The notes: generated by a model not told the origin, from the sequence alone. DNA of 64,000 nt from Sphingomonadales bacterium (GCA_016721875.1 JADKHG010000008.1:1-64000), one strand, 5' to 3'. Counted from the stretch's first letter, positions 44,504 through 54,526 are shown. A program made the numbers and translations.

Positions 44504-44925
44504 TCGCTCAACTCGCCGTCGCCACCGTCATGGTGATCCTGACAGTGATGATCCACGGCGCAGGGTTGGCGTTTCTCGGGCGGCTTTTGCAGAGCGAAGT
44601 CGCCGAGGAGCGGCAGCATCATGTGCCGTCGCTTTCGCGGCGCAATCTGTTTTTCACCGTCGGACTGGTGATAGCCCTGTTCGCGCTGCACGGTGCCGAA
44701 ATCTGGATCTACGCCTTTGTCTACGAAGCCATTGGTGCGATCAACGATCTGGAAACAGCGGTCTATTATTCAACGATCAGCTATGCGGGGATCGGCTATG
44801 ACGACCGCTATATCCACACAGACTGGCGGCTGGTGAGCGCGATTGAAGGGATTAACGGGCTGTTGCTGCTCGGCTGGTCAACAGCCTTTTTCGTGACCAT
44901 CGTCACCCGGCTGGGGCGCCGTTAG
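44500..44925 (+). CDS. Ion_trans_2-like pore-domain membrane protein
   Basis: 141 residues with three membrane segments (about 4-28, 50-72, 112-136) and a re-entrant region AVYYSTISYAGIGYDD, followed by WRLVSAIEGINGLLLLGWSTAFF. This matches small bacterial two-helix potassium-channel-like proteins. The filter is degenerate: GIGYD rather than TxGYGD, so potassium selectivity is doubtful. Translationally coupled to gloB (ATGA). Its end overlaps the convergent DUF4345 gene by 23 bases. Confidence 0.78.
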   Translation: MIAQLAVATVMVILTVMIHGAGLAFLGRLLQSEVAEERQHHVPSLSRRNLFFTVGLVIALFALHGAEIWIYAFVYEAIGAINDLETAVYYSTISYAGIGYDDRYIHTDWRLVSAIEGINGLLLLGWSTAFFVTIVTRLGRR

Positions 44926-45369
44926 CGTTTGGCTGCACCCAGCCGCCGTGCCCAAACAGCATCAGCAGCACCGTCACGCCTTCGATAATCATTGCCTGAT
45001 TGTTGGCGGGTGAGCTTGGGTCGCCCATGGCCAGCCCGATAAGCCGACCGGCAAGTGCGGTCCCATACAGCGCGGCAGGGACATAGAGCAGGCGCGCCTT
45101 AGCCGGTTGCCATGCCGCCCATAGCGCGGACACTGCCGAGACAAGGAAAAAGGCGCCGAAGTCGAGCGGATCGTGTTGATCGATGCCCCCGGTCCTTGAA
45201 CGCCGAATTGATCGAGAAAAACCTTCGGGTCCAATATGCCGCGAACTGCCAGCAAACCAAATCCAATACCCCACAGGCCGAACCAATATACGCAACAACA
45301 GTGATTTTCCCTCTCGCATGCAGGCATATCGGGCAAATGGGTGACTGGCAACTGGACAGCGGCGGTCAT
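44903..45369 (-). CDS. DUF4345 membrane protein (frameshift in the assembled sequence)
   Basis: N-terminal frame from 45369 (YWFGLWGIGFGLLAVRGILDP...INTIRS) and C-terminal frame ending at 44903 (DFGAFFLVSAVSALWAAWQP...GGWVQPNANG). One base missing near 45163 separates them; adding a G gives NTIRSDFGAFF, matching the NxIRxDFG-type core of DUF4345, and 155 residues overall. Four membrane helices are predicted. Function unknown. Confidence 0.75.
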
Positions 45370-45387
45370 CGCCTTTAACGGCCAGCC

Positions 45388-46959
45388 ATGTCTATCCAGC
45401 CATCCGACTCCATCCTTATCGTCGATTTCGGGTCACAGGTGACCCAGCTCATTGCCCGCCGCGTGCGCGAGGCTGGGGTGTATAGCGAGATCGCCCCGTT
45501 CAACACCGCCGAAGAGGCGTTTAAGCGAATGAAGCCCAAGGGGATCATCCTCTCAGGCTCGCCCGCGTCGGTACCCGAAGACGGCAGCCCGCGCGCACCA
45601 CAAAGCCTGTTCGATTCCGGCCTGCCGATCTTGGGCATTTGCTATGGCCAGCAGGTCATGTCGCACCAATTGGGCGGCGAGGTCCGCCCCGGGCATGAAA
45701 CAGGGGAGGGGGGCGAATTTGGCCGTGCCTTCCTTACCGTGACCGAGGACTGCATCCTGTTCGACGGGCTGTGGCAGGTGGGCGAGCGGCATCAGGTGTG
45801 GATGAGCCATGGCGACAAGGTAACGCGCTTTGCCGATGGCTTCCGCATCGTTGCGACTTCGGACGGTGCGCCCTTTGCAGTAATCGCCGACGATGCGCGG
45901 CGTTATTATGGCACGCAATTCCACCCCGAGGTCGTCCACACCCCCGATGGCGCAAAGCTGATCGCCAATTTCGTCCACAAGGTTTGCGGCCTGTCAGGCG
46001 ACTGGACGATGGCCGAATTCCGCGCGACCAAAATCGCCGAGATCCGCGAACAGGTCGGCTCGGGCCGAGTGATCTGCGGCCTTTCGGGCGGGGTCGACAG
46101 CTCGGTTGCGGCAATCCTGATCCATGAAGCGATTGGCGAACAATTGACCTGCGTCTTCGTCGATCACGGGCTGTTGCGGTTGAACGAGCGCGAGCAGGTC
46201 GAAAGCCTTTTCCGCGACCATTACAACATCCCGCTCGTCGTGGTCGATGCCGAGGAGCGCTTCATGGCGGGGCCCGCGGGCGTGACGGACCCGGAGAAGA
46301 AACGCAAATTCATCGGCGCCGAATTCATCAATGTGTTCGAGGAAGAGGCGAAGAAACTGGGTGGCGCGGATTTCCTCGCCCAAGGCACACTCTATCCGGA
46401 CGTAATCGAAAGCGTGTCCTTCACCGGCGGGCCATCGGTGACGATCAAATCGCACCACAATGTCGGCGGCCTTCCCGAACGCATGAACATGCAACTGGTC
46501 GAGCCGTTGCGCGAACTCTTCAAGGACGAAGTGCGCGCGCTTGGTCGCGAATTGGGCCTCAACGACCAATTTGTCGGGCGCCATCCCTTCCCCGGCCCCG
46601 GCCTCGCTATCCGTATCCCCGGCGAAGTCACCAAGGAACGCTGCGACATTTTGCGCAAGGCCGACGCGGTCTATCTGGAGGAAATCCGGGGCGCAGGATT
46701 GTACGATGCGATCTGGCAGGCTTTCGCCGTGCTGCTGCCGGTGCGTACCGTCGGCGTCATGGGCGACTTCCGCACTTATGACAGCGTCTGCGCGTTGCGC
46801 GCGGTCAACTCGGTCGACGGCATGACCGCCGACATCTACCCCTTTGACGCAGCCTTTTTGTCGCGCGTCGCCACGCGGATCATCAACGAGGTGCAGGGGA
46901 TCAACCGCGTGGTCTATGACTATACGTCGAAACCGCCGGGGACGATTGAGTGGGAGTGA
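45388..46959 (+). CDS. guaA: GMP synthase (glutamine-hydrolysing)
   Basis: 523-residue enzyme converting XMP to GMP. The N-terminal class I glutamine amidotransferase domain has the nucleophile in GICYGQQ and the His/Glu of QFHPEVVHT; the ATP-pyrophosphatase domain has the P-loop CGLSGGVDSSVAA; the C-terminal dimerisation domain ends in the conserved KPPGTIEWE. Length and start are normal. Divergent from the DUF4345 gene, with only 18 bases between the two starts. Confidence 0.98.
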   Translation: MSIQPSDSILIVDFGSQVTQLIARRVREAGVYSEIAPFNTAEEAFKRMKPKGIILSGSPASVPEDGSPRAPQSLFDSGLPILGICYGQQVMSHQLGGEVRPGHETGEGGEFGRAFLTVTEDCILFDGLWQVGERHQVWMSHGDKVTRFADGFRIVATSDGAPFAVIADDARRYYGTQFHPEVVHTPDGAKLIANFVHKVCGLSGDWTMAEFRATKIAEIREQVGSGRVICGLSGGVDSSVAAILIHEAIGEQLTCVFVDHGLLRLNEREQVESLFRDHYNIPLVVVDAEERFMAGPAGVTDPEKKRKFIGAEFINVFEEEAKKLGGADFLAQGTLYPDVIESVSFTGGPSVTIKSHHNVGGLPERMNMQLVEPLRELFKDEVRALGRELGLNDQFVGRHPFPGPGLAIRIPGEVTKERCDILRKADAVYLEEIRGAGLYDAIWQAFAVLLPVRTVGVMGDFRTYDSVCALRAVNSVDGMTADIYPFDAAFLSRVATRIINEVQGINRVVYDYTSKPPGTIEWE

Positions 46960-47473
46960 AGGGAGAACGGCTACATTGGCGCGGTTTCCATGGCGATTTT
47001 CGTAATTCCTTTATCAATCATCTCGTCTTTATTTTGCCTCCTTGTGCTTGCCCACTCCATTCTTGTCCCACCGAACCGATCTGCGCGTAATCCCTGATCC
47101 AGTAACGCCGCTTTGATGGATGGTTGTGCTCCGGCGAAAATCGCGTGCACGAAGGCGCAACTGATAGTCGACTACCGGGCTGGTTTGCGCTCCCGGCATG
47201 GTCGCTCGCGCTTTCAGGGCCGCAACGATGCCTATGTCAGACGATGCTGACTGTCCGCTCCACCTCCAGACTATCTGCAAAGCGGACATTGTAATCCGAC
47301 GCATTTGTCATTTACGGCAAAAACCCCAAAAAACTAATGCAAATTCCATAACCGAAGGGAATGGAATGGTCACAAATTTTTGGTGACTTTTCCTTGTAAA
47401 TCGGGCGGTTCGATGCGATGCCTCGGGTAAATTCATAGACCGTGTGGGGACGGTTAAGGGAGGCAAATCGAAA
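46960..47473. other. Intergenic region upstream of the second TonB receptor
   Basis: 514 bases with no gene I can support; short open frames have no recognisable product. Features seen: an inverted repeat GTCAC (47369-47373) and GTGAC (47383-47387) around an AT-rich centre about 87 bases before the receptor ATG, possibly an operator, and GGGAGG before the start. The LysR-type regulator encoded at 50535 is a candidate binder. Confidence 0.5.
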
Positions 47474-50467
47474 ATGTCCAAAATTTCACTGCGCGCCGGC
47501 TTATTGCTCGGCTGTTCTTTGCTGGCGTCGACCCCGGTGCTTGCTCAAAGTCCCGCTTCGTCGCCTCAGCCTGATCAGCCGGTTGCAGAAGCTGAAGACA
47601 GCATCGTCGTTGTAGGCAGCCGCATCGAAGGTTCAAAAATCGCTGAAACCTTGCCGGTCTCCGTTTTGAGCGAGGACAGGATTGCCGCAACTGGCAGCGT
47701 TTCGGGCGATGATCTGTTCCGCTCGATTCCGCAGGCTGGTGATGTGCAGTTTCAGGAAGCGCGCACCACGGGCAATCTTAACGATGCGCGCGGAGACAAT
47801 GCGTCGATCAATCTGCGCAATGTCGGTACCGGAAATACACTGGTCCTGGTCAACGGGCGACGGATGATCCTTTCGCCCGGTACGCAAACGGAAAATTTTG
47901 TTCCCGTGCAAACCGCCAACACAAATTCGCTTCCTGTAGGCGCAACCCGCCGGGTCGAAGTGTTGCGTGATGGCGCCGCTGCCATTTACGGCGCGGACGC
48001 CGTTGCCGGTGTTATCAACGTGGTAACCAACGATAAATATCAGGGACTTCGCTTCGACGCGCGCTACGGTTTTGCTGACGGAATGAGTGAGTCAACCGGT
48101 GCGGTCAGAGCGGGTATCAAAACGAAATCGGGCGGCCATTTCACGTTTTTCGGCAGCTATACCCACCGTACGCCCTTGTTCGCCAGCGAACGGCCGTTTT
48201 CAGCAAGTGAGAACCACATGCCTGCGTTGGTTGGTACGCCATGGGAAGGTGACACATCGTTCGACAACCGCTCGACATCGTCGCCTTGGGGTAGCTTTAC
48301 GACGGTTCCCGTCACCGCAGTGCGGCAGGGAACGGTGGCGCTAACGGCCACTGGCGTTTTTCATATCGAACCAACCGCCAACACCGCGGCGGGTTGCTCC
48401 AGCACGGTGATCAGCGGTAATCTGTGCCTGCGAAGCGGAACCATCACCGGCGCGAATGATCGCGTGCTGCGCTATGATGAAAATCCTGACCGGACGATCC
48501 GTGGCGGACTGGACCGGATCAACCTGTTCAGTACCTTCCGTCAGGAAATCGGATCGGTAGAGCTGTTCGGCGAAGCCGGTTATTACCATGCCGAACTCGA
48601 CGGCCAACGTGAACAGTCTGCGCCGATCTCGAGCGCTGTCATTACCATTCCTGCCAGCAATTTTTATAATCCCTTTGGTCCCACGACACTAAACGGCGTG
48701 GCCAATCCCAATCGTTTGGCCGGACTCACAGCTGTGCCTGCTGCTGGATTGCCTTTGCGAATTACGACCTATCGCCCAGTTGATACCGGACCCCGGCAAT
48801 TCACTGTCACCGATGACAGCTTCCGCACGCTTTTGGGCGTTCGCGGCGAGTGGGGCAATTTCAAATGGGATTCGGCAGCCACCTATTCGTGGGCGCGCAC
48901 GGATGATCACACGCGCAACGCCATCAGTAACACTTTGTTTCAGGCCGCACTAGCGCGAACGACCGCCGATGCTTACAACCCGTTCAATGGCGGCAGCCAG
49001 CCGACTTTTTCGCTGGGTGATGGTACGGCAAACAGCGCGGCGACCATCGATTCTTTCCTCGTTGATGTTCACAGGATCAGCAAGACGTCGCTCGGCACCG
49101 TCGATTTCCGGATCTCCAATTCCGAGATTTTCAGTCTCCCCGCCGGGCGTGTTGGTTTTGCAAGTGGGGTCGAATACCGGCGTGAAACCTATGAAGACAA
49201 TCGCGATGATCGTCTGGATGGCACCACCACATATACCGACAGCGTGACCGGGATCCGCTATGGCACCGACATCATGGGCGCCAGCCCTGCACCCGATGTG
49301 AAGGCGCACCGTTCGGTATTTTCGGCCTATGCCGAGCTTGCCGTGCCATTGATTTCGGAAGACATGAATATTCCGCTTGTCCAGTCGCTCGATCTGCAGC
49401 TTGCGGCGCGCGATGAGCATTATTCGGATTTCGGCAATGTCCTGAAATCCAAGATTGCGGGTGCATGGACAGTGATGGATGGAATCAAATTCCGATCAGC
49501 CTGGTCGCAAAGCTTCCGCGCGCCCAATCTGGCCCAATTCTATAGCGCAGGCACGCAGGTTTCGAACACACGCACCGATTTTGCAGCTTGCCGGATTAAT
49601 CCAGCGACTGCTTGTTCCGGTGTCAGCACGCTTGAGGTCCGGTCTGGAAACCAAAGCCTTGAGCCTGAAAATGCAGAGACATTTTCCGCTGGTGTGATCA
49701 TGCAGCCTCGGCGGAACCTGACGCTGACATTGGATTTCTGGTCGTTGCGATCCAAAGGTGTGATTGGCCTGCAAGGCGCGCAGAACCAGATTTTGTTCGA
49801 TCTTCTGGAACGGCTGGGTGGCCGCAGCAATCCCAATGTTGTTCGTCTGGCACCTGTCGGAACGCAAGTGATCGGCACGATTGACTATGTTCAGGACAAT
49901 TATTTCAACCTCGGCCCGCGGGTGTTGAAAGGACTGGATTTCGCTGTCAGTTATGACGTGAAAAATACCCCCTTGGGCAATTTCAATATCGATCTTTCTG
50001 CATCGAAATTGCTGAAGTTTGAACAATCGGCATCTGAATTGCAGGCGCAACTGATCGCGGCAAACGCGGCAGGTACCTTGGGTTCGGGTGTGACCATCTC
50101 GCAGGCGGGAAGCCAGATTCAGGTCAATGGCAACCCCGAGTGGCGGCTGAGCGGCAACCTGACATGGAAGTCGGGTCCGGTCAGTGCAGGCGTGCTGGTC
50201 AACTATGTTGGTTCGGTTTTTGATACCGGAACGGCACAGGTGAATGGCCAGTTCTACAAATTGCCAAGCTTCACAACAGTAAACAGCTATTTGCAGTATC
50301 GCGCAGGCGACGATCAGGGTGCGTTTTCGGGCACGCGTTTCCGCGTCGGCGCGCGCAACCTGTTCGACAAACAGCCACCGCTGGCATCCACCAATTACGG
50401 CTTCCTGGGTTCGCTGCACGATGCCGTCGGCCGGTTCGTTTATTTCGAACTGTCGAAGGAATTTTGA
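47474..50467 (+). CDS. TonB-dependent receptor (large, with gamma-glutamyl/amino-acid operon)
   Basis: 997-residue outer-membrane receptor. Signal peptide ending STPVLAQ, a TonB box-like IVVVGSRIEGS, a plug domain with INLRNVGTGNTLVLVNGRRM and RVEVLRDGAAAIYGADAVAGVINVV (given here in parts), then a large barrel ending YFELSKEF with terminal Phe. I use ATG 47474 (GGGAGG upstream) rather than GTG 47444. This plug type is frequent among receptors for peptides and aromatic or plant compounds. The downstream LysR, FAD dehydrogenase and GGT genes point to a nitrogen-containing ligand. Confidence 0.92.
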   Translation: MSKISLRAGLLLGCSLLASTPVLAQSPASSPQPDQPVAEAEDSIVVVGSRIEGSKIAETLPVSVLSEDRIAATGSVSGDDLFRSIPQAGDVQFQEARTTGNLNDARGDNASINLRNVGTGNTLVLVNGRRMILSPGTQTENFVPVQTANTNSLPVGATRRVEVLRDGAAAIYGADAVAGVINVVTNDKYQGLRFDARYGFADGMSESTGAVRAGIKTKSGGHFTFFGSYTHRTPLFASERPFSASENHMPALVGTPWEGDTSFDNRSTSSPWGSFTTVPVTAVRQGTVALTATGVFHIEPTANTAAGCSSTVISGNLCLRSGTITGANDRVLRYDENPDRTIRGGLDRINLFSTFRQEIGSVELFGEAGYYHAELDGQREQSAPISSAVITIPASNFYNPFGPTTLNGVANPNRLAGLTAVPAAGLPLRITTYRPVDTGPRQFTVTDDSFRTLLGVRGEWGNFKWDSAATYSWARTDDHTRNAISNTLFQAALARTTADAYNPFNGGSQPTFSLGDGTANSAATIDSFLVDVHRISKTSLGTVDFRISNSEIFSLPAGRVGFASGVEYRRETYEDNRDDRLDGTTTYTDSVTGIRYGTDIMGASPAPDVKAHRSVFSAYAELAVPLISEDMNIPLVQSLDLQLAARDEHYSDFGNVLKSKIAGAWTVMDGIKFRSAWSQSFRAPNLAQFYSAGTQVSNTRTDFAACRINPATACSGVSTLEVRSGNQSLEPENAETFSAGVIMQPRRNLTLTLDFWSLRSKGVIGLQGAQNQILFDLLERLGGRSNPNVVRLAPVGTQVIGTIDYVQDNYFNLGPRVLKGLDFAVSYDVKNTPLGNFNIDLSASKLLKFEQSASELQAQLIAANAAGTLGSGVTISQAGSQIQVNGNPEWRLSGNLTWKSGPVSAGVLVNYVGSVFDTGTAQVNGQFYKLPSFTTVNSYLQYRAGDDQGAFSGTRFRVGARNLFDKQPPLASTNYGFLGSLHDAVGRFVYFELSKEF

Positions 50468-50534
50468 TCACAGGCGTGCACGGCAATCCTTCAAATAACG
50501 GCTGTCGTGCAGCCAATGTGATTGATTCACCGAT

Positions 50535-51416
50535 ATGAGGCTGAGGCAGATCGAAGTGTTCCATGCCGTTTACGCGAACGGTTCGATCAGCGCCGCTGCG
50601 CGCGGACTAAATGTCTCGCAACCAGCGGTCAGCAAAGTCCTCCGCCATACCGAAACACAGCTTGGTATCAGGCTGTTTGACCTTGTGCGCGGACGCCTTG
50701 TCCCAACCGATGAAGCGCACGCGCTGTTTCGTGAAGTGGACGAGGTGTTCGGCCGCATAGCGTCACTGCAAATCACCGCAAACAATCTGCGCAACGCCGG
50801 TGCGGGCCATTTGCGGATAGGAGTGGCTCCATCGCTTGGGCTGGAAATTGCACCTGCTGCGATATCAGCGTTCCGCAAGAAGTTTCCCAGCGTCACTTTC
50901 GATATCAAAACACTGCATCATAATGATGTATTGCGCGCGTTGTACGAACGCGAATGTGATCTTGCGATCGGCTATGATCCACCGGATCACCCGCGATTGA
51001 AATCGAGAAAGCTGTCAGCGGCCCAACTTTACCTGATCGCCCGACCGGGTCATTTTCCGTCCGTGTCTGAAACGCTGGATATTGCAGAACTGAGCGGATT
51101 GGAAATCGTCAGTGTCAACGGCAGCGGACCGATTGGTGATTTGGTCGAAACTGCGCTCGAAAAGGCGCAAGTTGAAGTGCGAGAGATTATATCGGTCGGC
51201 ACCTATTACATCGCCGCGGCATTGGTCCGGTTCGGCTCCGGGGTCGCAATCGTTGATGAGTTTACCGCCCGGTCAATGGTGAGTCATGGGTTGGACACAA
51301 TCGAGATCTCACCCGAAATGCGGTTTGGCGTCCATGCAATATGGCTGGAAGATCGACCTCCATCCAAACTGGGTCTGCGTTTCGTTAAAGCGATCGAAGA
51401 AGCATTGCAGAAATAG
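50535..51416 (+). CDS. LysR-family transcriptional regulator
   Basis: 293 residues: N-terminal winged HTH (MRLRQIEVFHAVYANGSISAAARGLNVSQPAVSK, here interrupted for length at residue 34) and a periplasmic-binding-protein-like effector domain. It sits in the same direction between the TonB receptor and the FAD dehydrogenase, 67 bases after the receptor. LysR regulators usually sense the substrate of neighbouring genes, so it probably controls this cluster. Confidence 0.93.
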   Translation: MRLRQIEVFHAVYANGSISAAARGLNVSQPAVSKVLRHTETQLGIRLFDLVRGRLVPTDEAHALFREVDEVFGRIASLQITANNLRNAGAGHLRIGVAPSLGLEIAPAAISAFRKKFPSVTFDIKTLHHNDVLRALYERECDLAIGYDPPDHPRLKSRKLSAAQLYLIARPGHFPSVSETLDIAELSGLEIVSVNGSGPIGDLVETALEKAQVEVREIISVGTYYIAAALVRFGSGVAIVDEFTARSMVSHGLDTIEISPEMRFGVHAIWLEDRPPSKLGLRFVKAIEEALQK

Positions 51417-51530
51417 CACCTGCGCACCGAATATCGCTCTCTATTGCCCTTAACCCAAAGCTATGGCCCGGATGTATATTTGTTCGGTCATGACGCTTGC
51501 TCTTGTCCGCTCCCACTTTAGCAAGAATGC

Positions 51531-52778
51531 ATGGTCCGGGAAAAAACCTCCGGTGCAAATATGCCCCCCCGTCGCGCACTTGTCGTAGGAGCCGGGGTAG
51601 TCGGTGTGGCGACAGCTTATGCCTTGGCACGACGCGGCGCAGAAGTGACAATCCTCGACAAAGGTGACGCGCCCGGTAGCGGAGCGTCATTCGCAAATGG
51701 CGCACAGCTCAGCTATATTTACACCGAGGCATTGGCAAACAGCACTCTTTTGAAACGATTGCCCGCGCTGGCCCTGGGTCTCGATAGCGGATTTCGCTTG
51801 AGGCCCGTATACGATCCTTGTCAGATCCGGTGGTTGTTACAATTTCTGCGTAATTGTACGCAACGCCGGTTTCTGGCAAACACCTTGGCGGGCATGGAAC
51901 TTGGCTTGGAATCGCGCTTGGCGATGCAAGCATTACTGTCGCGGCATTCTGTAGACTTCGGCCACAAGGCAGCGGGCAAAATATTGATTTATCAGGATCG
52001 TGAAGCGTTTCGTTCGGCGTGCGAGTTGGTTGAAATAAGACAGCGCCATGGCGCCGAACAGGAGATATTGTCGCCCGACGAGGCCGTCCGGACAGAATCT
52101 CCGCTGACCGACCAACGGCAAAAATTTGTCGGAGCAATTTATTCCCCACAAGAGGAGTTGGGAGATCCTAACAGATTTTGCTGTGCGCTACTGGCCCTTT
52201 TGCAGCAAGACTATGGTGTGCAGGTGAAACTGGAAACTATGGTTGAAAGCTGGAAAATCGAAAATGAATCGGTGATTGTTGAGACTAAAGCTGGCGAGCA
52301 GATTGTTTCCAGCCAGATTGTGATTTGTGCTGGGATTGAAGCTGGGTCACTTTTGAAAAAGCACCGCTTGGGAAGCGCTTTGATGCCGATGAAGGGCTAT
52401 TCGATTACGGCTCCACGCGGACAAGCCGCACCGACAATGAGCATTACCGACGTCGCCAGAAAAGTCGTTTTCTGTCCTCTTGATGGCAAGGTTCGCATCG
52501 CCGGCCTCGCAGAATTGGGAGTGCGTAACGCCCTGATCGACCCACGGCGTGTTGAAAAATTGAAATCAATAGCCGCCGATGCGTTGCCAGAAGCGGCAGA
52601 TTATAAAGCATCGAACGGGGGGTGGGCCGGCATTCGTCCGATGACCGCAAATTCGCTTCCCCTCATTCGAAAAGTAGCGCCAAGGGTTACAATCAATGTT
52701 GGCCATGGCATGCTGGGCTGGACATATGCGATGGGATCAGCCGAACGGGTTGCTCGATTGATGGGGGGACTGGAATGA
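51531..52778 (+). CDS. DadA-like FAD-dependent D-amino-acid dehydrogenase
   Basis: 415 residues (405 if Met11, 51561, is used). N-terminal Rossmann motif RALVVGAGVVGVATAYALA with LDKGDAPGSGASFANGAQLS, the DAO-family pattern of DadA, and the C-terminal GHGMLGWTYAMGSAERVARLM that contacts the flavin. DadA oxidises D-amino acids to keto acids and ammonia, passing electrons to quinone. Its stop overlaps the ggt start by 4 bases. Codon use looks somewhat less GC-rich than its neighbours. Substrate not known. Confidence 0.88.
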   Translation: MVREKTSGANMPPRRALVVGAGVVGVATAYALARRGAEVTILDKGDAPGSGASFANGAQLSYIYTEALANSTLLKRLPALALGLDSGFRLRPVYDPCQIRWLLQFLRNCTQRRFLANTLAGMELGLESRLAMQALLSRHSVDFGHKAAGKILIYQDREAFRSACELVEIRQRHGAEQEILSPDEAVRTESPLTDQRQKFVGAIYSPQEELGDPNRFCCALLALLQQDYGVQVKLETMVESWKIENESVIVETKAGEQIVSSQIVICAGIEAGSLLKKHRLGSALMPMKGYSITAPRGQAAPTMSITDVARKVVFCPLDGKVRIAGLAELGVRNALIDPRRVEKLKSIAADALPEAADYKASNGGWAGIRPMTANSLPLIRKVAPRVTINVGHGMLGWTYAMGSAERVARLMGGLE

Positions 52779-54526
52779 CTGGAATAATTGAAAAATGCAG
52801 GCACGCGGTTTTCGCCTTGCTAACGGCCATTATACTGACTGCATCCCCGGCCATCGCGCAAAAGAAACAACTGCTCGAATATCCCAGCATCCATTCGCCG
52901 GTGGTTGGTGCAAAGGGCATGGTCGTCTCGCAAAATGCCATTGCCTCGGATGTCGGCGCAGACATTCTGCGTCGTGGCGGCAATGCCGTTGATGCGGCTG
53001 TCGCAATCGGCTTTGCCCTTGCCGTCACGCTGCCTCGCGCGGGCAATATCGGGGGTGACGGGTTCATGCTCGTCCACGATGCCAAAAGCGGCGAACAGGT
53101 CTTTTTCGATTTCCGGTCGGTCGCACCCAAAGCCGCTACATTGGCGATGTATGTTGACAATAAGGGGGAAGAATCCAAGGTCGCTGGTCGAGGCTATCTG
53201 GCACCGTCGGTTCCCGGCACCGTCGCGGGTCTCGACATGGCGCACAAGAAATTTGGCAAACTGCCTTGGGCCGATGTCGTTGCCCCCTCAATCACATTGG
53301 CACGCAACGGCGTTGCCTTGACCCCCGATGAGGCGTTCGTTTTTGATTGGGGCAAGGAGCGGCTTTCGACCAGCACCGCCGCCAAGGCCGCCTATTATAA
53401 ATCCGATGGTTCGCTGTATCGTGCCGGAGAAAAGCTGAAACAGCCCGATCTCGCCTGGACCCTGACCCAGATTGCGAAGCACGGGGCCGATGGCTTTTAC
53501 AAGGGACCGGTTGCAGAGCGCTTTGCAGCGGATATGAAGGCCAATGGCGGGTTCATAACCAAAGACGATCTCGCTGCCTATCGCGCGGTTGAGCGAAAGC
53601 CGTTGCGGGGATCCTATCGCGGGCTTGAGGTTGTGACTGCACCCCCCGCAAGCGCAGGCGGCGCAACCTTGCTCAACATGCTAAACATCTTGGAGGGCTT
53701 TGACCTCAAACCAAATGGCGTCGGTTCGGCGCAATCGCTGCACATCATGGCAGAGGCGATGAAGCTGGGATATGCAGATCGCTACCGCATATTGGGTGAC
53801 ACCGATTTCGTTACCACCCCGGTGCAAGGCTTCATTTCCAAATCCTATGCTGCGTCGCGCGCCAAGCTGATCGATCCTGAAAAAGCCAAGCCGGTCGACC
53901 AAATGGGCGCTGGTGATCCGTTGAAATTTGAAAGTCCTTCGACCACACATTTCTCCGTTGCCGATGCGCAGGGCAATGTTGTTTCGACTACCTATACGCT
54001 GGGTGCGGATTTTGGCTCCGGCGTGATGATTGCCGGAACGGGAATATTGCTCAACAACCAGATGAACAATTTCTCGCATGAGCAAACCGCGAAGGCTCTG
54101 CGCGAAGGCGCACCTCCGCCGCCCAATGCAATGGCACCGGGCAAAAGAATGTTGTCGACGATGATGCCAACGATCGTGTTGAAAAATGGCAAGCCATGGC
54201 TCGTTACCGGTACGCCGGGAGGCAGCACGATAATCGACACGGTTTTGCAGGTGATCGTCAACGTCGTCGATTTCAACCTCAATGTTGAAGAAGCAACGCA
54301 TCAGCCGCGGATATTTCAGGATAGCAGCGACAAGTTGCGCGTTGAACCGAACTTTAACCCCGACACGGTTCGCATTTTGCAAGCCAAAGGCCACACCATT
54401 ACATCGGACGAAACCATGGGCAGCGCACAATCGATCATGATTGAAAACGGACTGTTTTTGGGAGCTGCGGATCCCAGGCGCCCCGGAGCCCTCGCCATCC
54501 CACCCGAGCGCAAGCAACCGCGCTAG
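52775..54526 (+). CDS. ggt: Gamma-glutamyltransferase, second copy
   Basis: 583-residue periplasmic enzyme, intact. Signal peptide ending SPAIAQ; large-subunit motif GGNAVDAAVAIGFALAVTLP and GNIGGDGFMLVHD; autocleavage site and nucleophile at STTHFSVAD (Thr390/391, the position equivalent to E. coli Thr391); then GSGVMIAGTGILLNNQMNNF and the GTPGGSTIIDTVLQ loop. It transfers or hydrolyses gamma-glutamyl groups. It is coupled to the amino-acid dehydrogenase gene. Only distantly related to the copy at 39121-40904. Confidence 0.95.
   Translation: MTGIIEKCRHAVFALLTAIILTASPAIAQKKQLLEYPSIHSPVVGAKGMVVSQNAIASDVGADILRRGGNAVDAAVAIGFALAVTLPRAGNIGGDGFMLVHDAKSGEQVFFDFRSVAPKAATLAMYVDNKGEESKVAGRGYLAPSVPGTVAGLDMAHKKFGKLPWADVVAPSITLARNGVALTPDEAFVFDWGKERLSTSTAAKAAYYKSDGSLYRAGEKLKQPDLAWTLTQIAKHGADGFYKGPVAERFAADMKANGGFITKDDLAAYRAVERKPLRGSYRGLEVVTAPPASAGGATLLNMLNILEGFDLKPNGVGSAQSLHIMAEAMKLGYADRYRILGDTDFVTTPVQGFISKSYAASRAKLIDPEKAKPVDQMGAGDPLKFESPSTTHFSVADAQGNVVSTTYTLGADFGSGVMIAGTGILLNNQMNNFSHEQTAKALREGAPPPPNAMAPGKRMLSTMMPTIVLKNGKPWLVTGTPGGSTIIDTVLQVIVNVVDFNLNVEEATHQPRIFQDSSDKLRVEPNFNPDTVRILQAKGHTITSDETMGSAQSIMIENGLFLGAADPRRPGALAIPPERKQPR

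Noticed and set aside
47029..47304. 91-codon minus-strand frame in the guaA-TonB receptor gap
   Set aside because: No homology signal, no ribosome-binding site and biased amino-acid make-up; treated as non-coding.
49496..50419. 307-codon minus-strand frame
   Set aside because: Antisense to the TonB receptor barrel; no recognisable product.
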